Translations under genes and position numbers: made by a program | Shown: positions 17,051 through 25,539 of the stretch, in pieces | Layout: each line of letters begins with the position of its first letter | Position numbering within the stretch: position 1 is the first letter of the stretch | Notes under the pieces: model-generated | The model's database searches: none | Told to the model about the DNA's origin: nothing | What the model saw: the letters and a program-made list of their open reading frames with translations, nothing else | Assembly: GCA_910588945.1 (NCBI GenBank) | Contig: CAJUSF010000063.1 | Span: 1-40,044 of the forward strand | From: an uncultured Eggerthellaceae bacterium | GTDB lineage: Bacteria; Actinomycetota; Coriobacteriia; Coriobacteriales; Eggerthellaceae | Length of the DNA: 40,044 bases | Direction of reading: 5' to 3'

Positions 17051-19469
17051 GGAAGAAGCTGTAAGGCAAGCCGAAGCATCGAGCCACGGACGTGGTATCG
17101 TCATCGGCGCTTGCGCTCTGTTTTCCGCGGCGATCTGTGTTCAGCTCGGCCTGTTCGGGGGGTCGTTCGAGGTCATGATGGCATCTGTCGGGCTTGGCGT
17201 TTTGGGCGGCACCGTTGTGGGCACGACATGGGGAAACGACGACGGCGGTCAGCGTGTGTTCATCGGGCTGCTGGGGGCCTTGGCGCTTTCTTTTCTCATA
17301 AGCGTGCAGGGAGTTTTGAGCGCATGGGCCTCGGTGATCAACAGCTTCATCATAACTTGGGATGCGACGACTGATGGCTATGTGCTGCCGCTTCGTTTGG
17401 CTGAGGGTTTCTCCGTGCCGGATGTGATAGCTGTCGCGCTATGCTTTGCGGCAGCAGCATCTTTGCTGGTCGGGCTCTTGCTCCGCATTCGAAATAGTGC
17501 ACTGGCTATCGGATGCACGGTGCTGATCGTTGCGATGGCTATTTTCTGCGGTACGGCAACGATCGTTTCGGTCGGATTCGTTTTGGCAAGCGGACTGTTC
17601 GTGGCCGCGCTGTTAGCGATAGGCAAGAAACGCATCGTGGTATCCGCCAAAATCGGTGGCGGCGGCATGTCGTCGGTAGCTGTGAATCTTATGGGAGTTT
17701 TGTTGCTGACGCTCGGTTTGGCTTGCGGGGTCGCATATTCGATAGGCGATTGGTCCCAGGCGTCATCTATGCGAGCGCATGCTTTGCAATCTTGGAATGA
17801 GATGCGGTTCGGCACCGATACGCTTCCGGAGGGAAATTTTGCGAAGGCCTATCGCATGAACCAAGTTGACGAGAACGCGCCGGCATCGCGCTTGGAGATC
17901 TCGGTCGATGCGGCCGATGATTTTGAGGAGTTCTATTTCAGGGGTTTTGTTGGTGCGAATTATGAGGGATACGCCTTCGATCGGGCTTCTTTTGTAGCAT
18001 ACGACGGTCAATGGAACGGTCTTTTCGATTGGATCGAGAATGCCGGGCTCGATCCGATGCTGCAAAGCGCCCAGTATGCTCAAGTGAACAGCGCTCTTGC
18101 AGGGCAGCAGCCGGATTCGTCTCGTCTGACGATCGAGGTCGATCAGGCGAACAGGCGCTACGGTTATGCGCCGTATCAGACGATCGCTGAAAGCGATGCC
18201 ACCCCGCTGTTGGATCTTTCCCTGCAGCCGAACGGCTTTTTCGGTCTTGATAAGGCGACGTTGTCGGTGGTGCCCGGATCTCAAGCTACAGAGCTGTTCT
18301 CGCCAGCGCCTTGGGTGTCGGCTTCTCCTGATGAGGTGCAAGGTGATGTGGGGCAGTTCTTGCAGGCGGAGCGAGCGTATCGTTCGTTTGTCTACGACAC
18401 CTATCTCGAAGGGCGCGAGGGCACTGACGAGGTGATTCGCGACTTCTTTTTCTCGGGCGAGGGTTGGGATCCTTCCACGAAGGAGCTATATAGCATCGCG
18501 ACGCGCATTCGGAGCATGCTCGAATCGCATTGCGCGTTCACATTGGAACCATCAGGTTTTTCCGCATCCGGCGAAACCGATTACGTGAGTTGGTTTTTGA
18601 ACCGGGAGAAGCAGGGCAATTCCTCGGCGTTTGCAGCAGCTGCGGTTCTGGCGTTTCGCGAGGCGGGAGTGCCGGCGCGTTATGTTGAGGGCTATCTGCT
18701 TAGCCAGGCGAATGTGGATGCGCTGCGCGAGGCGAATCAGCCGACCGCGCTATTGACGGCGCAAGAGGCCCATGCATGGGTGGAGGTCTACATTGATGGC
18801 GTGGGTTGGACTCCTTTGGAGATGACTCCGGGATTCTATGACAAGAACTATGCCGCCGAGCAGACGATCGAGATCTCGAAGGAAGTGGCTGGTGACGGAA
18901 GCGATAGCGATATTTCTGGCACTCTGGATCGATCTTGGGATGATTGGATCCCTGAGGAGTTGCGACCGTTTGCGTGGATCGGGCTTGTGTTGCTGTTAGT
19001 GATGATTGCCTTTGCTGTATTCGGATTGCTCGAGGCGCAGCGATATGTGCGGATTCGTTTGCGACGAAGGAGGCTCGCTGGTACGCTTGAGCAGGCATGT
19101 CGCGAGATGGATGAGTTGGAGAAGAGGCCGCTTGGTTTGACCGAAGTGGGCGACACGCAGGTTTCTGCGTTGCTGTTTGCGCGGATGAAAGCCGCCATGA
19201 AGAATGCTTCGGTGCCCTTTGATGCGGATGACCCCGCAGCGTACGGAGATTCGATCGGGCTGTGGGCGGTTGCCACTAGTGCTGCGGAGTATCGTCGCGC
19301 TGTGGAGCTGATCGAGCGCGAGCGCTTCGGGGGAGTGGCGTTGAATCCGCACGAGGCTCGTTTGGTGGAGGATATCATTTTCCGTATCGAGGCGGATCTG
19401 TGGAGAAGTGCTCCTGCGTGGCGACGTCCGTCGTTGCGGTATCGCTTTTTGTTCGAGCTTCCGCTGTGA
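17028..19469 (+). CDS. TgpA-like membrane transglutaminase-fold protein with Ser in place of catalytic Cys
   Basis: The start is ATG 17028 with GGAGGG upstream, inside the last codons of the DUF58 gene; GTG 16980 is less likely. In 813 residues there are several N-terminal helices (about 25-245, DUF3488/TgpA-like), a large extracytoplasmic part with a transglutaminase core (about 490-605), one further helix (about 645-668) and a cytoplasmic tail resembling DUF4129. Family members normally read GYCxxFA at the nucleophile; here it is GNSSAFA, with Ser532 encoded by TCC at 18621-18623. His582 (EAHAWVEVY) is kept. The acidic residue is Glu598 (TPLEMTP), a known variant of Asp. Thus it is either a pseudoenzyme or a serine-using variant. 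Everything else looks intact and selected. It forms a module with MoxR and DUF58 and probably acts on, or binds, cell-surface protein such as the co-encoded LRR protein (inference). Confidence 0.9.
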   Translation: MSAASPYREEAVRQAEASSHGRGIVIGACALFSAAICVQLGLFGGSFEVMMASVGLGVLGGTVVGTTWGNDDGGQRVFIGLLGALALSFLISVQGVLSAWASVINSFIITWDATTDGYVLPLRLAEGFSVPDVIAVALCFAAAASLLVGLLLRIRNSALAIGCTVLIVAMAIFCGTATIVSVGFVLASGLFVAALLAIGKKRIVVSAKIGGGGMSSVAVNLMGVLLLTLGLACGVAYSIGDWSQASSMRAHALQSWNEMRFGTDTLPEGNFAKAYRMNQVDENAPASRLEISVDAADDFEEFYFRGFVGANYEGYAFDRASFVAYDGQWNGLFDWIENAGLDPMLQSAQYAQVNSALAGQQPDSSRLTIEVDQANRRYGYAPYQTIAESDATPLLDLSLQPNGFFGLDKATLSVVPGSQATELFSPAPWVSASPDEVQGDVGQFLQAERAYRSFVYDTYLEGREGTDEVIRDFFFSGEGWDPSTKELYSIATRIRSMLESHCAFTLEPSGFSASGETDYVSWFLNREKQGNSSAFAAAAVLAFREAGVPARYVEGYLLSQANVDALREANQPTALLTAQEAHAWVEVYIDGVGWTPLEMTPGFYDKNYAAEQTIEISKEVAGDGSDSDISGTLDRSWDDWIPEELRPFAWIGLVLLLVMIAFAVFGLLEAQRYVRIRLRRRRLAGTLEQACREMDELEKRPLGLTEVGDTQVSALLFARMKAAMKNASVPFDADDPAAYGDSIGLWAVATSAAEYRRAVELIERERFGGVALNPHEARLVEDIIFRIEADLWRSAPAWRRPSLRYRFLFELPL

Positions 19470-19596
19470 TAGGGCAATGCTGCTGCGGCGGCGAGATGAT
19501 GTGATAGCTTGATAGCGTGGTAGCGTGACGGCATCATGCCGCAGTGGTGAGAGGCCGCAGCGCGCACCGACCGAGCTTTTGAAAGGAACTGCATCT

Positions 19597-20955
19597 ATGG
19601 GAAAGCGTCTGCTGTTCATAGTGCTCACGATCGCCTTCGGCGCCTTTGCCGGCGTGTTCGCGTGGGCGTTTTTCTTCCTGATGAATCAAGGCATCCATCT
19701 GTTATGGGATGTGTTTCCTTCTTGGCTCGCTCAGGCGGGACTGCCCGCATTCTTCTATCCCATCATATTCTGCACCATAGGCGGCCTCATCATAGGCCTG
19801 TTCGCCAAGCGCTTTGGTCCTTATCCTGATGACATGAACACCGTGATGGCAAAGGTGAAGGAGACCGGACGCTACGATTACGACACGATCGGGCCTTCTT
19901 TTTTCGGCGCGCTTCTACCGCTGCTTTTCGGTGGCTCTATCGGTCCCGAAGCGGGGCTCACCGGGGTGATCGCGGGGCTCTGCACTTGGGTTGGTGATCG
20001 GTTGCGCTTCGTCGGCTCAGAGATGCGCGAGCTTGCAGAAGCCGGCACAGCTGCGGTGATATCTGCCATTTTCTCCACGCCTTTGTTCGGTTTAGCGGTG
20101 CCCCTCGTAGGCGCTGCGGACGAATCGAACGGTGCGCGTTCTGTGTACGAAGTGCGCTTGGATGTCGGCAAGCCCATGAAGGTTGCTATATACGTGCTTG
20201 CTGTGGCCGGTGCGCTCGGTGCTATGGGATTGCTGGGAAGTATTTTCGGCGCAAACGGAGGCCTTCCGCGTTTTACTCAGATCTCCTGCGGCCTGCCCGA
20301 ACTGCTCTGGGCGCTGCCGCTCATCGCGCTGGGGGCGCTGGCCGGGTGGCTCTTCTTCCCTTTTGGAATGCTTGCGAAGAAGGCATCTGAAGTTCTGGGA
20401 GATCACATCATCGTGAAACCTGTCATCGCGGGGGCGCTGCTCGGAATCTTCGGCGTGTTGCTGCCCTATACCATGTTCGCAGGGGAGTCGCAGACCGAAC
20501 AACTTGCGGAAAGTTGGATGGGTATCAGTGCTGTGGTCCTTATTCTGACGGGGTTTTGCAAAGTGCTTGCTACGCAGGTCTGTCTCAATCTGGGATGGCG
20601 CGGCGGCCATTTCTTCCCGATCATCTTCGCAGGCATTTCCATCGGCTACGGAATGGCGGCTCTTACCGGCATCGATCCGACTTTCGCGCTTTGTGCAGTA
20701 ACCGGGGCGCTCGTCGGCGCCGTCATGCGCCAACCTGTGATGACGATGGTGCTGCTGTTTCTCGTGTTTCCCTTGGCGGGAGCGCCGGTGCTACTGGTGG
20801 CGGCATCTATTGGCTCGATCATCCCCATCCCGAAATGCATGGCTCCTGCAAAGCGTGGAGCGTCAGATGCGTCAGATGCGTCAGATGCGGATGAGGCAAC
20901 AAGGGCGGCAGGTGAACCGAGCGAACCGAGCGCATCGAACGCAACGGAGGAGTAG
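19597..20955 (+). CDS. ClC-family chloride channel/transporter
   Basis: Moves chloride or another small anion across the cytoplasmic membrane, by channel or proton exchange. The start is ATG 19597 with GAAAGGA nine bases upstream; the frame extends back to 19525 without a better site. The 452-residue protein is almost entirely hydrophobic helices. It carries FGGSIGPEAGLTG, the family Ser/Glu filter region in a GPEAG form instead of GREGP, with the gating Glu retained, and GGHFFP for the GxFxP motif. The final 35 residues are hydrophilic and encoded partly by a perfect GCGTCAGAT tandem repeat (about 20861-20887), giving an Asp-Ala-Ser run. It lies 127 bp after the transglutaminase gene and may be independently transcribed. 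Confidence 0.9.
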   Translation: MGKRLLFIVLTIAFGAFAGVFAWAFFFLMNQGIHLLWDVFPSWLAQAGLPAFFYPIIFCTIGGLIIGLFAKRFGPYPDDMNTVMAKVKETGRYDYDTIGPSFFGALLPLLFGGSIGPEAGLTGVIAGLCTWVGDRLRFVGSEMRELAEAGTAAVISAIFSTPLFGLAVPLVGAADESNGARSVYEVRLDVGKPMKVAIYVLAVAGALGAMGLLGSIFGANGGLPRFTQISCGLPELLWALPLIALGALAGWLFFPFGMLAKKASEVLGDHIIVKPVIAGALLGIFGVLLPYTMFAGESQTEQLAESWMGISAVVLILTGFCKVLATQVCLNLGWRGGHFFPIIFAGISIGYGMAALTGIDPTFALCAVTGALVGAVMRQPVMTMVLLFLVFPLAGAPVLLVAASIGSIIPIPKCMAPAKRGASDASDASDADEATRAAGEPSEPSASNATEE

Positions 20956-21043
20956 TTCATCGTTTCCCAGTTTTTCACTATTGTCCCGAACATCCAAGCG
21001 ACTTTCTTGATATCCCCCTGTTCATGATCGGAGTATCTTCCCT

Positions 21044-21075
21044 TTGACATATTACTATGTGTCATATAGTATTAT
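21044..21075 (+). promoter_or_regulatory. PadR promoter with overlapping operator palindrome
   Basis: TTGACA (21044-21049) and TAGTAT (21067-21072) with a 17-bp spacer form a good housekeeping promoter. A 27-bp imperfect palindrome centred near 21062 (left arm ATATTACTATGTG, right arm CATATAGTATTAT) covers the spacer and -10. ATAC/GTAT-type dyads of this kind are bound by PadR regulators, so the downstream PadR gene probably represses itself and the DUF1700 gene. Confidence 0.75.
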
Positions 21076-21087
21076 GCATCAGGAGGT

Positions 21088-21447
21088 ATGATGGATACAC
21101 AATTGAAGCGAGGCTTTCTGGATGCGTGCGTGCTGGCAACAATGGCACAAGGCGAATCTTATGGCTATCAGATCATCAAAGATATGCCCCCATCGCTCGG
21201 CATGAGCGAATCGACGCTCTACCCGCTGCTTAAGCGCCTTGAGTCGAAAGGGCTCATAAAAGTGCGCAAGGCAGAGCACAATGGGCGTCTGAGGAAATAC
21301 TATTCACTGACTAAAAAAGGCCGTGGCGCCTTGGAGGATTTCTTGCAGAGCAAGCAGGAGATCACCGACGTGCTCGTTTATGTGGAACATGCCGCCGGCG
21401 TATCTGCGCCTGCCTGTTCTGCGACACAGCATACAGAGCAAGCATGA
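21088..21447 (+). CDS. PadR-family transcriptional regulator
   Basis: A 119-residue winged-helix DNA-binding protein. The ATG at 21088 is preceded by AGGAGG. The N-terminal two thirds match PadR: LDACVLATMAQGESYGYQI, then SESTLYPLLKRLESKGLI as recognition helix and wing, then RKYYSLTKKGRGAL. Only a short C-terminal helix and a Cys/Ala-rich tail follow, the small PadR_s2 layout. It is 27 bp upstream of a DUF1700 gene. PadR and DUF1700 genes are commonly paired in Firmicutes and Actinobacteria, where the regulator controls a membrane-stress or antimicrobial-responsive protein. Autoregulation through the palindrome at 21049-21075 is likely. Confidence 0.93.
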   Translation: MMDTQLKRGFLDACVLATMAQGESYGYQIIKDMPPSLGMSESTLYPLLKRLESKGLIKVRKAEHNGRLRKYYSLTKKGRGALEDFLQSKQEITDVLVYVEHAAGVSAPACSATQHTEQA

Positions 21448-21474
21448 CAAAAGAACGATAGTAAGGATCGTTTC

Positions 21475-22632
21475 ATGAACATCAAGGAATACAAATCGCA
21501 CCTGACCGCACTGCTTCGTTCGCTTCCGGCAGAGGAACGCGAAGAAGCTGTTTCGTTTTACATGGAATCTATCGCAGATCGCATTGACGAGGGCATGTCC
21601 GAGGAGGAAGCGGTCGCCTCGATCGCATCTCCCGGTCAAGCAGCGGAGGCCATTATCGCTGAGGCGGGCGAAAAGAAAAAGACGCTGGTCTCATTCGAGA
21701 TAAGCGCCGGCGATGGGGCTCCTGACTTTTCTGAGGAGGTCACGGGCATTGAAAGAGTTGAGAGCGTTTATGTCGAAGAGAGCGGGGAGGACGAGCAGGG
21801 CGAGGAAGCCTCGACATCCTCTGAAGGTTTTTTCGCTCGAGCGAAAAAGCGCAGATTCACGCCGCTTGAATGGGTTGCGCTTATCGTGACATCGCCGTTG
21901 TGGCTCGCGCTTGTCATTGCTGCGGCCGCCTGTGTTCTGGCTCTCGTCATAAGCATCGCTGCGATTGCGCTGGCGCTGTATATATGCGCTTGGGCGCTGA
22001 TCGCTTGTATATGGATCATCGGAGGTGCTTTCGTTATTTCCTCGCCGGTTGCCTTGGTCTTTGCTGTATGGGGGTTGCAGACGGGAAATCTGCCCTACTC
22101 TATGGTGAATATTGGCTACAGCCTAGTTCTGTTCGGCGGCGGAATGTGGATCCTGAAGGCCGCGCTTGCGGTTACGCGCGCCTTTTTGCGTTGGCAGAAA
22201 AAGAACGTGGTTGTTGTGGTTGTGCAATTCCCGAAGCGGGGCAACAAGTTCGCTGAAGAGGCTGACCTTGTCGACGCGCCGAACGTCGCAGAGCAAACGC
22301 GCAGCGCAGACGGAGCTTCTAAGGAAGGCGATGAGGGCGCTTTGATGGATGCGGTATTGGCGGAGAGCCTTGATGGCGATAGCGCCGATGTTTCGAGCGC
22401 CGATGCGCACGCTAGGTCTTACACGCTGTTCTTCCGCATTTGCTGGATATTGGCTGCTGCTGGCTTCGTGTGCGTTCTATTCGGGTTTTTGGCGTCGGGG
22501 CTTGATTGGCGAGTTTTCCTGAGCTCGAATTTCTCTGACGGCAAGGTGTATCTCGGTGGCATGGAGGTTGCACATCCAGAACAGCTTTTCCTCTCGCCTC
22601 ATTTCTGGACTGAGGTGGTCACGGGAAGATAG
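21475..22632 (+). CDS. DUF1700 (HAAS-domain) membrane protein
   Basis: A 385-residue protein beginning with the HAAS signaling domain: YKSHLTALLRSLPAEEREEA, then a helical GMSEEEAVASIASPGQAAEAI (residues 1-62). A charged linker leads to a cluster of hydrophobic helices (about 140-245), a second acidic linker (about 255-305) and one more helix (about 318-340). The family is known as a membrane partner of PadR regulators; its biochemical role is not established. It is downstream of PadR with a short gap and no promoter that I can see, so it is co-transcribed. Confidence 0.88.
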   Translation: MNIKEYKSHLTALLRSLPAEEREEAVSFYMESIADRIDEGMSEEEAVASIASPGQAAEAIIAEAGEKKKTLVSFEISAGDGAPDFSEEVTGIERVESVYVEESGEDEQGEEASTSSEGFFARAKKRRFTPLEWVALIVTSPLWLALVIAAAACVLALVISIAAIALALYICAWALIACIWIIGGAFVISSPVALVFAVWGLQTGNLPYSMVNIGYSLVLFGGGMWILKAALAVTRAFLRWQKKNVVVVVVQFPKRGNKFAEEADLVDAPNVAEQTRSADGASKEGDEGALMDAVLAESLDGDSADVSSADAHARSYTLFFRICWILAAAGFVCVLFGFLASGLDWRVFLSSNFSDGKVYLGGMEVAHPEQLFLSPHFWTEVVTGR

Positions 22633-22875
22633 CGGTGATGGTTGGGGCACTCACGGGTGATGACCCGCAGGCGAGATGACAAGTGGAGCGCGTAGCCGAC
22701 CCCTGTATCATCTTTCGCTCAATCATTTGTCAACATCTTTTCTCGGGCACGCCAAAAGTAGTACTATACGGGCAGGCGCTGAAACAAGGCGCTGAAATGC
22801 AAAGCTGGTGATATCGCTCACGCTCGATGAACCGGAGGGCGTGGACGCCACGGATCGAGATCGGATCGAGGTCTT

Positions 22876-23331
22876 ATGTTCAAGGTTCGAGCGAAATATC
22901 TGTTGCTGATCGCCGCTGCTGTCTGGCTTGCAGCGGGTGTTAATATTGCGCGTTTGGGAGTGATCTCCGCCGCGGAATCGGCCACTGCTCCGTGGATTTT
23001 GCTCGTCGGCATTCCGCTTGTTTTTATTATGTTCCATATTATGTTCAGCCGGCTCGTCGGCAAACATAGCGATCGAATTCGCGGGTACGGCGAAGAAAAG
23101 ATGCACGTTCTTAAATTCTTCGACATCAAAGGCTATATCATCATGGCCATAATGATGGGCGGAGGGATCGCGCTGAGATCGTTCGGGCTAGTGCCTGCTT
23201 GGTTTGTGGCTTTTTTCTACACGGGGCTCGGCATTGCGCTATCGCTCGCGGGGATCGGTTTTCTGGTTCATTTCGCAAAGAGGGGCGGCGTTATCGTGTG
23301 TCCGGTCACTAAAAAGACTCGACTGGCCTGA
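22876..23331 (+). CDS. Small four-helix membrane protein of unknown function
   Basis: A 151-residue protein with about four hydrophobic segments (residues 8-28, 42-62, 92-112, 117-138). A basic, glycine-containing cytoplasmic loop (KHSDRIRGYGEEK) sits between helices 2 and 3. The ATG at 22876 has GAGG nearby (22868-22871). I do not recognise a named family. It stands alone between the DUF1700 gene and the convergent aldo/keto reductase, with a possible -10 TACTAT near 22761. Confidence 0.7.
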   Translation: MFKVRAKYLLLIAAAVWLAAGVNIARLGVISAAESATAPWILLVGIPLVFIMFHIMFSRLVGKHSDRIRGYGEEKMHVLKFFDIKGYIIMAIMMGGGIALRSFGLVPAWFVAFFYTGLGIALSLAGIGFLVHFAKRGGVIVCPVTKKTRLA

Positions 23332-23484
23332 TTCTCCTTTGAGGTAAAACACAGAGGGCAGGTTGGTGCGTTCAGGTGCCCATCCTTTTTCGCATACGAT
23401 GACAAAAACGGCGTAAAGGACGCATTGATTAGTGTTTCCCCCGTCCCTTCGCTATGTGATGTTTTTTCCTACACGCATTTCGCT

Positions 23485-24672
23485 CTAGCGGCTTAACACC
23501 TTGACCCCAAGCTTGACCAGCGCTGGCAGACTAGGGATCTGAAGACGACGCTTCACCGATGCTAGCTCATCTGGAATTTGGATATGTTGGGGGCATTTCG
23601 CAACGCAAGCGCCGCACTTGACACAATCGCCTGCGAAGCGAGCTTCTCCGACCATGGCTCCTGATGCCGTGATGTACTGATGCATGCCTTGGTACCAACC
23701 GTGAGCGAAAGATGTATTGTAGGCGGCGAAACACATGGGGATGTTTACCTCTTTCGGGCAAGGCAGGCAATACCCGCATCCCGTGCAGGGGATCTTGTAG
23801 CTTTGCGCGATATGCTCACGCGCTAGTCTTACCGCTGCTATCTCGGCATCTTCGAGCGATCCGGGAAGCGCTGTGTCGGCTGTCTCGATGTTCTGCAACA
23901 ACTGCTCCTGCGTGTTCATTCCCGACAGCACCACGGTAACCTCGGGATGATTCCATATCCAGCGAAGCGCCAGCCTCACCGGGTCGTCGCTGATGCCGGC
24001 GTCGGAAAGCGCGGCGCGCGCTTCCTTCGGAAGATCGCTTGCCAGCTTACCACCAAGAAGGGGTTCCATGACGATGACGGGCAGACCGCGCTCTGCTGCT
24101 GCCATGAGGCCTGCCATGCCCGCTTGGTAGTCCTCGTTCATATAGTTGTACTGAATTTGGCAGAAGTCCCAATCGAAGGAGTCAAGCAGCACGGGGAAAT
24201 CGCCTTTGGGCCCGTGATACGAGAAGCCTATATGGCCGATGCGCCCCGCTTCTTTCTGTTCGCTGACCCATTGTTCGAATCCCAAGGAGCGCAAGCGATT
24301 CCATGCCGTCGTACTCGTCACGTTGTGAACGAGGTAATAGTCGACATGATCAGTGCGGAGCCTCTCAAGTGAGCGCCCCAGATACTTGTCGAAATCAGCG
24401 GTCGCTTCGCAGCGAGCCACCGGCAGCTTGGTGGCGATATAAACCTTCTGCCTCAATCCGGGATTGCGGGTAAATATTTCGCCGAGGGCCGCCTCGTTTC
24501 CGTTGTACAAATACGCTGTGTCGAGGTAGTTGATTCCCCGATCGACAGCCTCGACGATGAGGCGCTCCGATGCGTCGATGTCGATGCGACCTCCGCTTGA
24601 AGGAAATCTCATGCAGCCGAAGCCCAGCGCCGACAGCTCGTTTGCGTTCTTAGAATCCGTTCTGAATTGCAT
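23485..24672 (-). CDS. Aldo/keto reductase with C-terminal 4Fe-4S domain
   Basis: An NAD(P)-linked aldo/keto reductase fold joined to a ferredoxin-like tail. The ATG at 24672 has AAGGAG nine bases upstream. Residues 1-290 form the TIM barrel with the catalytic tetrad: Asp and Tyr in NYLDTAYLYN, Lys in YIATKLP, His in DYYLVHN. The last 100 residues contain CTGCGYCLPCP and CVKCGACVAKCPQ, enough cysteines for two iron-sulfur clusters. This architecture is common in anaerobic clostridia and coriobacteria, where electrons may come from ferredoxin. The substrate is unknown. It is divergent from a TetR regulator with shared operator-like repeats, so probably controlled by it. Confidence 0.93.
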   Translation of the reverse strand: MQFRTDSKNANELSALGFGCMRFPSSGGRIDIDASERLIVEAVDRGINYLDTAYLYNGNEAALGEIFTRNPGLRQKVYIATKLPVARCEATADFDKYLGRSLERLRTDHVDYYLVHNVTSTTAWNRLRSLGFEQWVSEQKEAGRIGHIGFSYHGPKGDFPVLLDSFDWDFCQIQYNYMNEDYQAGMAGLMAAAERGLPVIVMEPLLGGKLASDLPKEARAALSDAGISDDPVRLALRWIWNHPEVTVVLSGMNTQEQLLQNIETADTALPGSLEDAEIAAVRLAREHIAQSYKIPCTGCGYCLPCPKEVNIPMCFAAYNTSFAHGWYQGMHQYITASGAMVGEARFAGDCVKCGACVAKCPQHIQIPDELASVKRRLQIPSLPALVKLGVKVLSR

Positions 24673-24697
24673 CGCGAAGGCTCCTTGCGTAAAATAA

Positions 24698-24737
24698 GTT
24701 GCATGATGTAACTAAAATATAAGTTGCGGTGTGCAAT
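24698..24737. promoter_or_regulatory. Two operator-like palindromes between the reductase and TetR genes
   Basis: GTTGCATGATGTAAC (24698-24712) is a nearly perfect palindrome. A related, weaker site GTTGCGGTGTGCAAT lies at 24723-24737. The centres are 25 bp apart and both are preceded by ATAAGTTGC-type half sites. They occupy the region where both divergent promoters should be, as expected for binding by the adjacent TetR protein. The assignment is inferred from position and symmetry. Confidence 0.65.
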
Positions 24738-24762
24738 CTGTCAAGAAGGTAACGGGGTCAAG

Positions 24763-25434
24763 GTGACCGAAGAAGATCAGACGTATCAACGCGCGCGAAC
24801 GCAGGAGCAGAAAAATCAGCGGCTCGATGACATCTTGGATGCGACGAAATCCATCTTGGACGAGGGTTCGTACCACGATGTTACGTTGAGTGCCATAGCT
24901 GAGCGGGTAGGGTATTCGCGCGCCAACTTATCGCACTATGTTGGCTCGAAAGAGGAGATTCTTCTGCTTTTGTATATCCGATCATTGCGTGGAATCTTAG
25001 AAGATATGAAGAGGATTGATCCAAGGTCTTTGGATGTGTCCTGCGTGGAAGGCATTGAAGCGGCCGCGGGTATTTTGACATCAGTGCTATCTTCGCATCG
25101 AGACTTCGGAAGGCTCGGAGCGCTTTTGGCGAGCATAATCGAGACCAATGTGCGATTGGAGTGCCTCGTTGCGTGCAAGCGCGAGACAATCGCCATGATA
25201 GGCGAAGGGTCGAGCCTGCTCGTCGAATACGGCCTGTTCGACAATGCGGATATCTCGACTAGGTTTCTCTTGGACCTGTCGAACTACGTTTCTGGGCTCT
25301 ATCCTGCGACCCATCCGCTTCCCATCCAGTGCGCCGCTTGTGAGGAGACGGGCTATCCGGTTCCATCTTATGAAGAGTCGCTGCATCATTTTCTGAGTGT
25401 GCAGCTTATTGGTTATAGGATGATGAAGGCATAA
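24763..25434 (+). CDS. TetR-family transcriptional regulator
   Basis: The GTG at 24763 is preferred, giving 223 residues; the TTG at 24724 would start inside the operator region. The N-terminal TetR helix-turn-helix is clear: RLDDILDATKSILDEGSY, then VTLSAIAERVGYSRANLSHY and VGSKEEILLLLY. The all-helical C-terminal ligand domain is typical in length, with a Cys in a predicted pocket region (LECLVACKRE) and CAACEETGYPVP near the end. It is divergent from the aldo/keto reductase and very likely regulates it and itself. The effector is unknown. Confidence 0.9.
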   Translation: MTEEDQTYQRARTQEQKNQRLDDILDATKSILDEGSYHDVTLSAIAERVGYSRANLSHYVGSKEEILLLLYIRSLRGILEDMKRIDPRSLDVSCVEGIEAAAGILTSVLSSHRDFGRLGALLASIIETNVRLECLVACKRETIAMIGEGSSLLVEYGLFDNADISTRFLLDLSNYVSGLYPATHPLPIQCAACEETGYPVPSYEESLHHFLSVQLIGYRMMKA

Positions 25435-25539
25435 CGCCGACGCGGCTGGACCCCTGTGCCCTTGGAACAGTTGGCTCTCCTGACTCTAAGGCGCTGTGCT
25501 AAACTCTGTGGCAACATTAAGCGACTTCAGGGGATCGAT

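Noticed and set aside
19483..19544. CTGCGGC / GCATCATGCCGCAG pairing after the transglutaminase as a terminator
   Set aside because: The stem is interrupted by a five-base bulge and a large loop and has no T-run.
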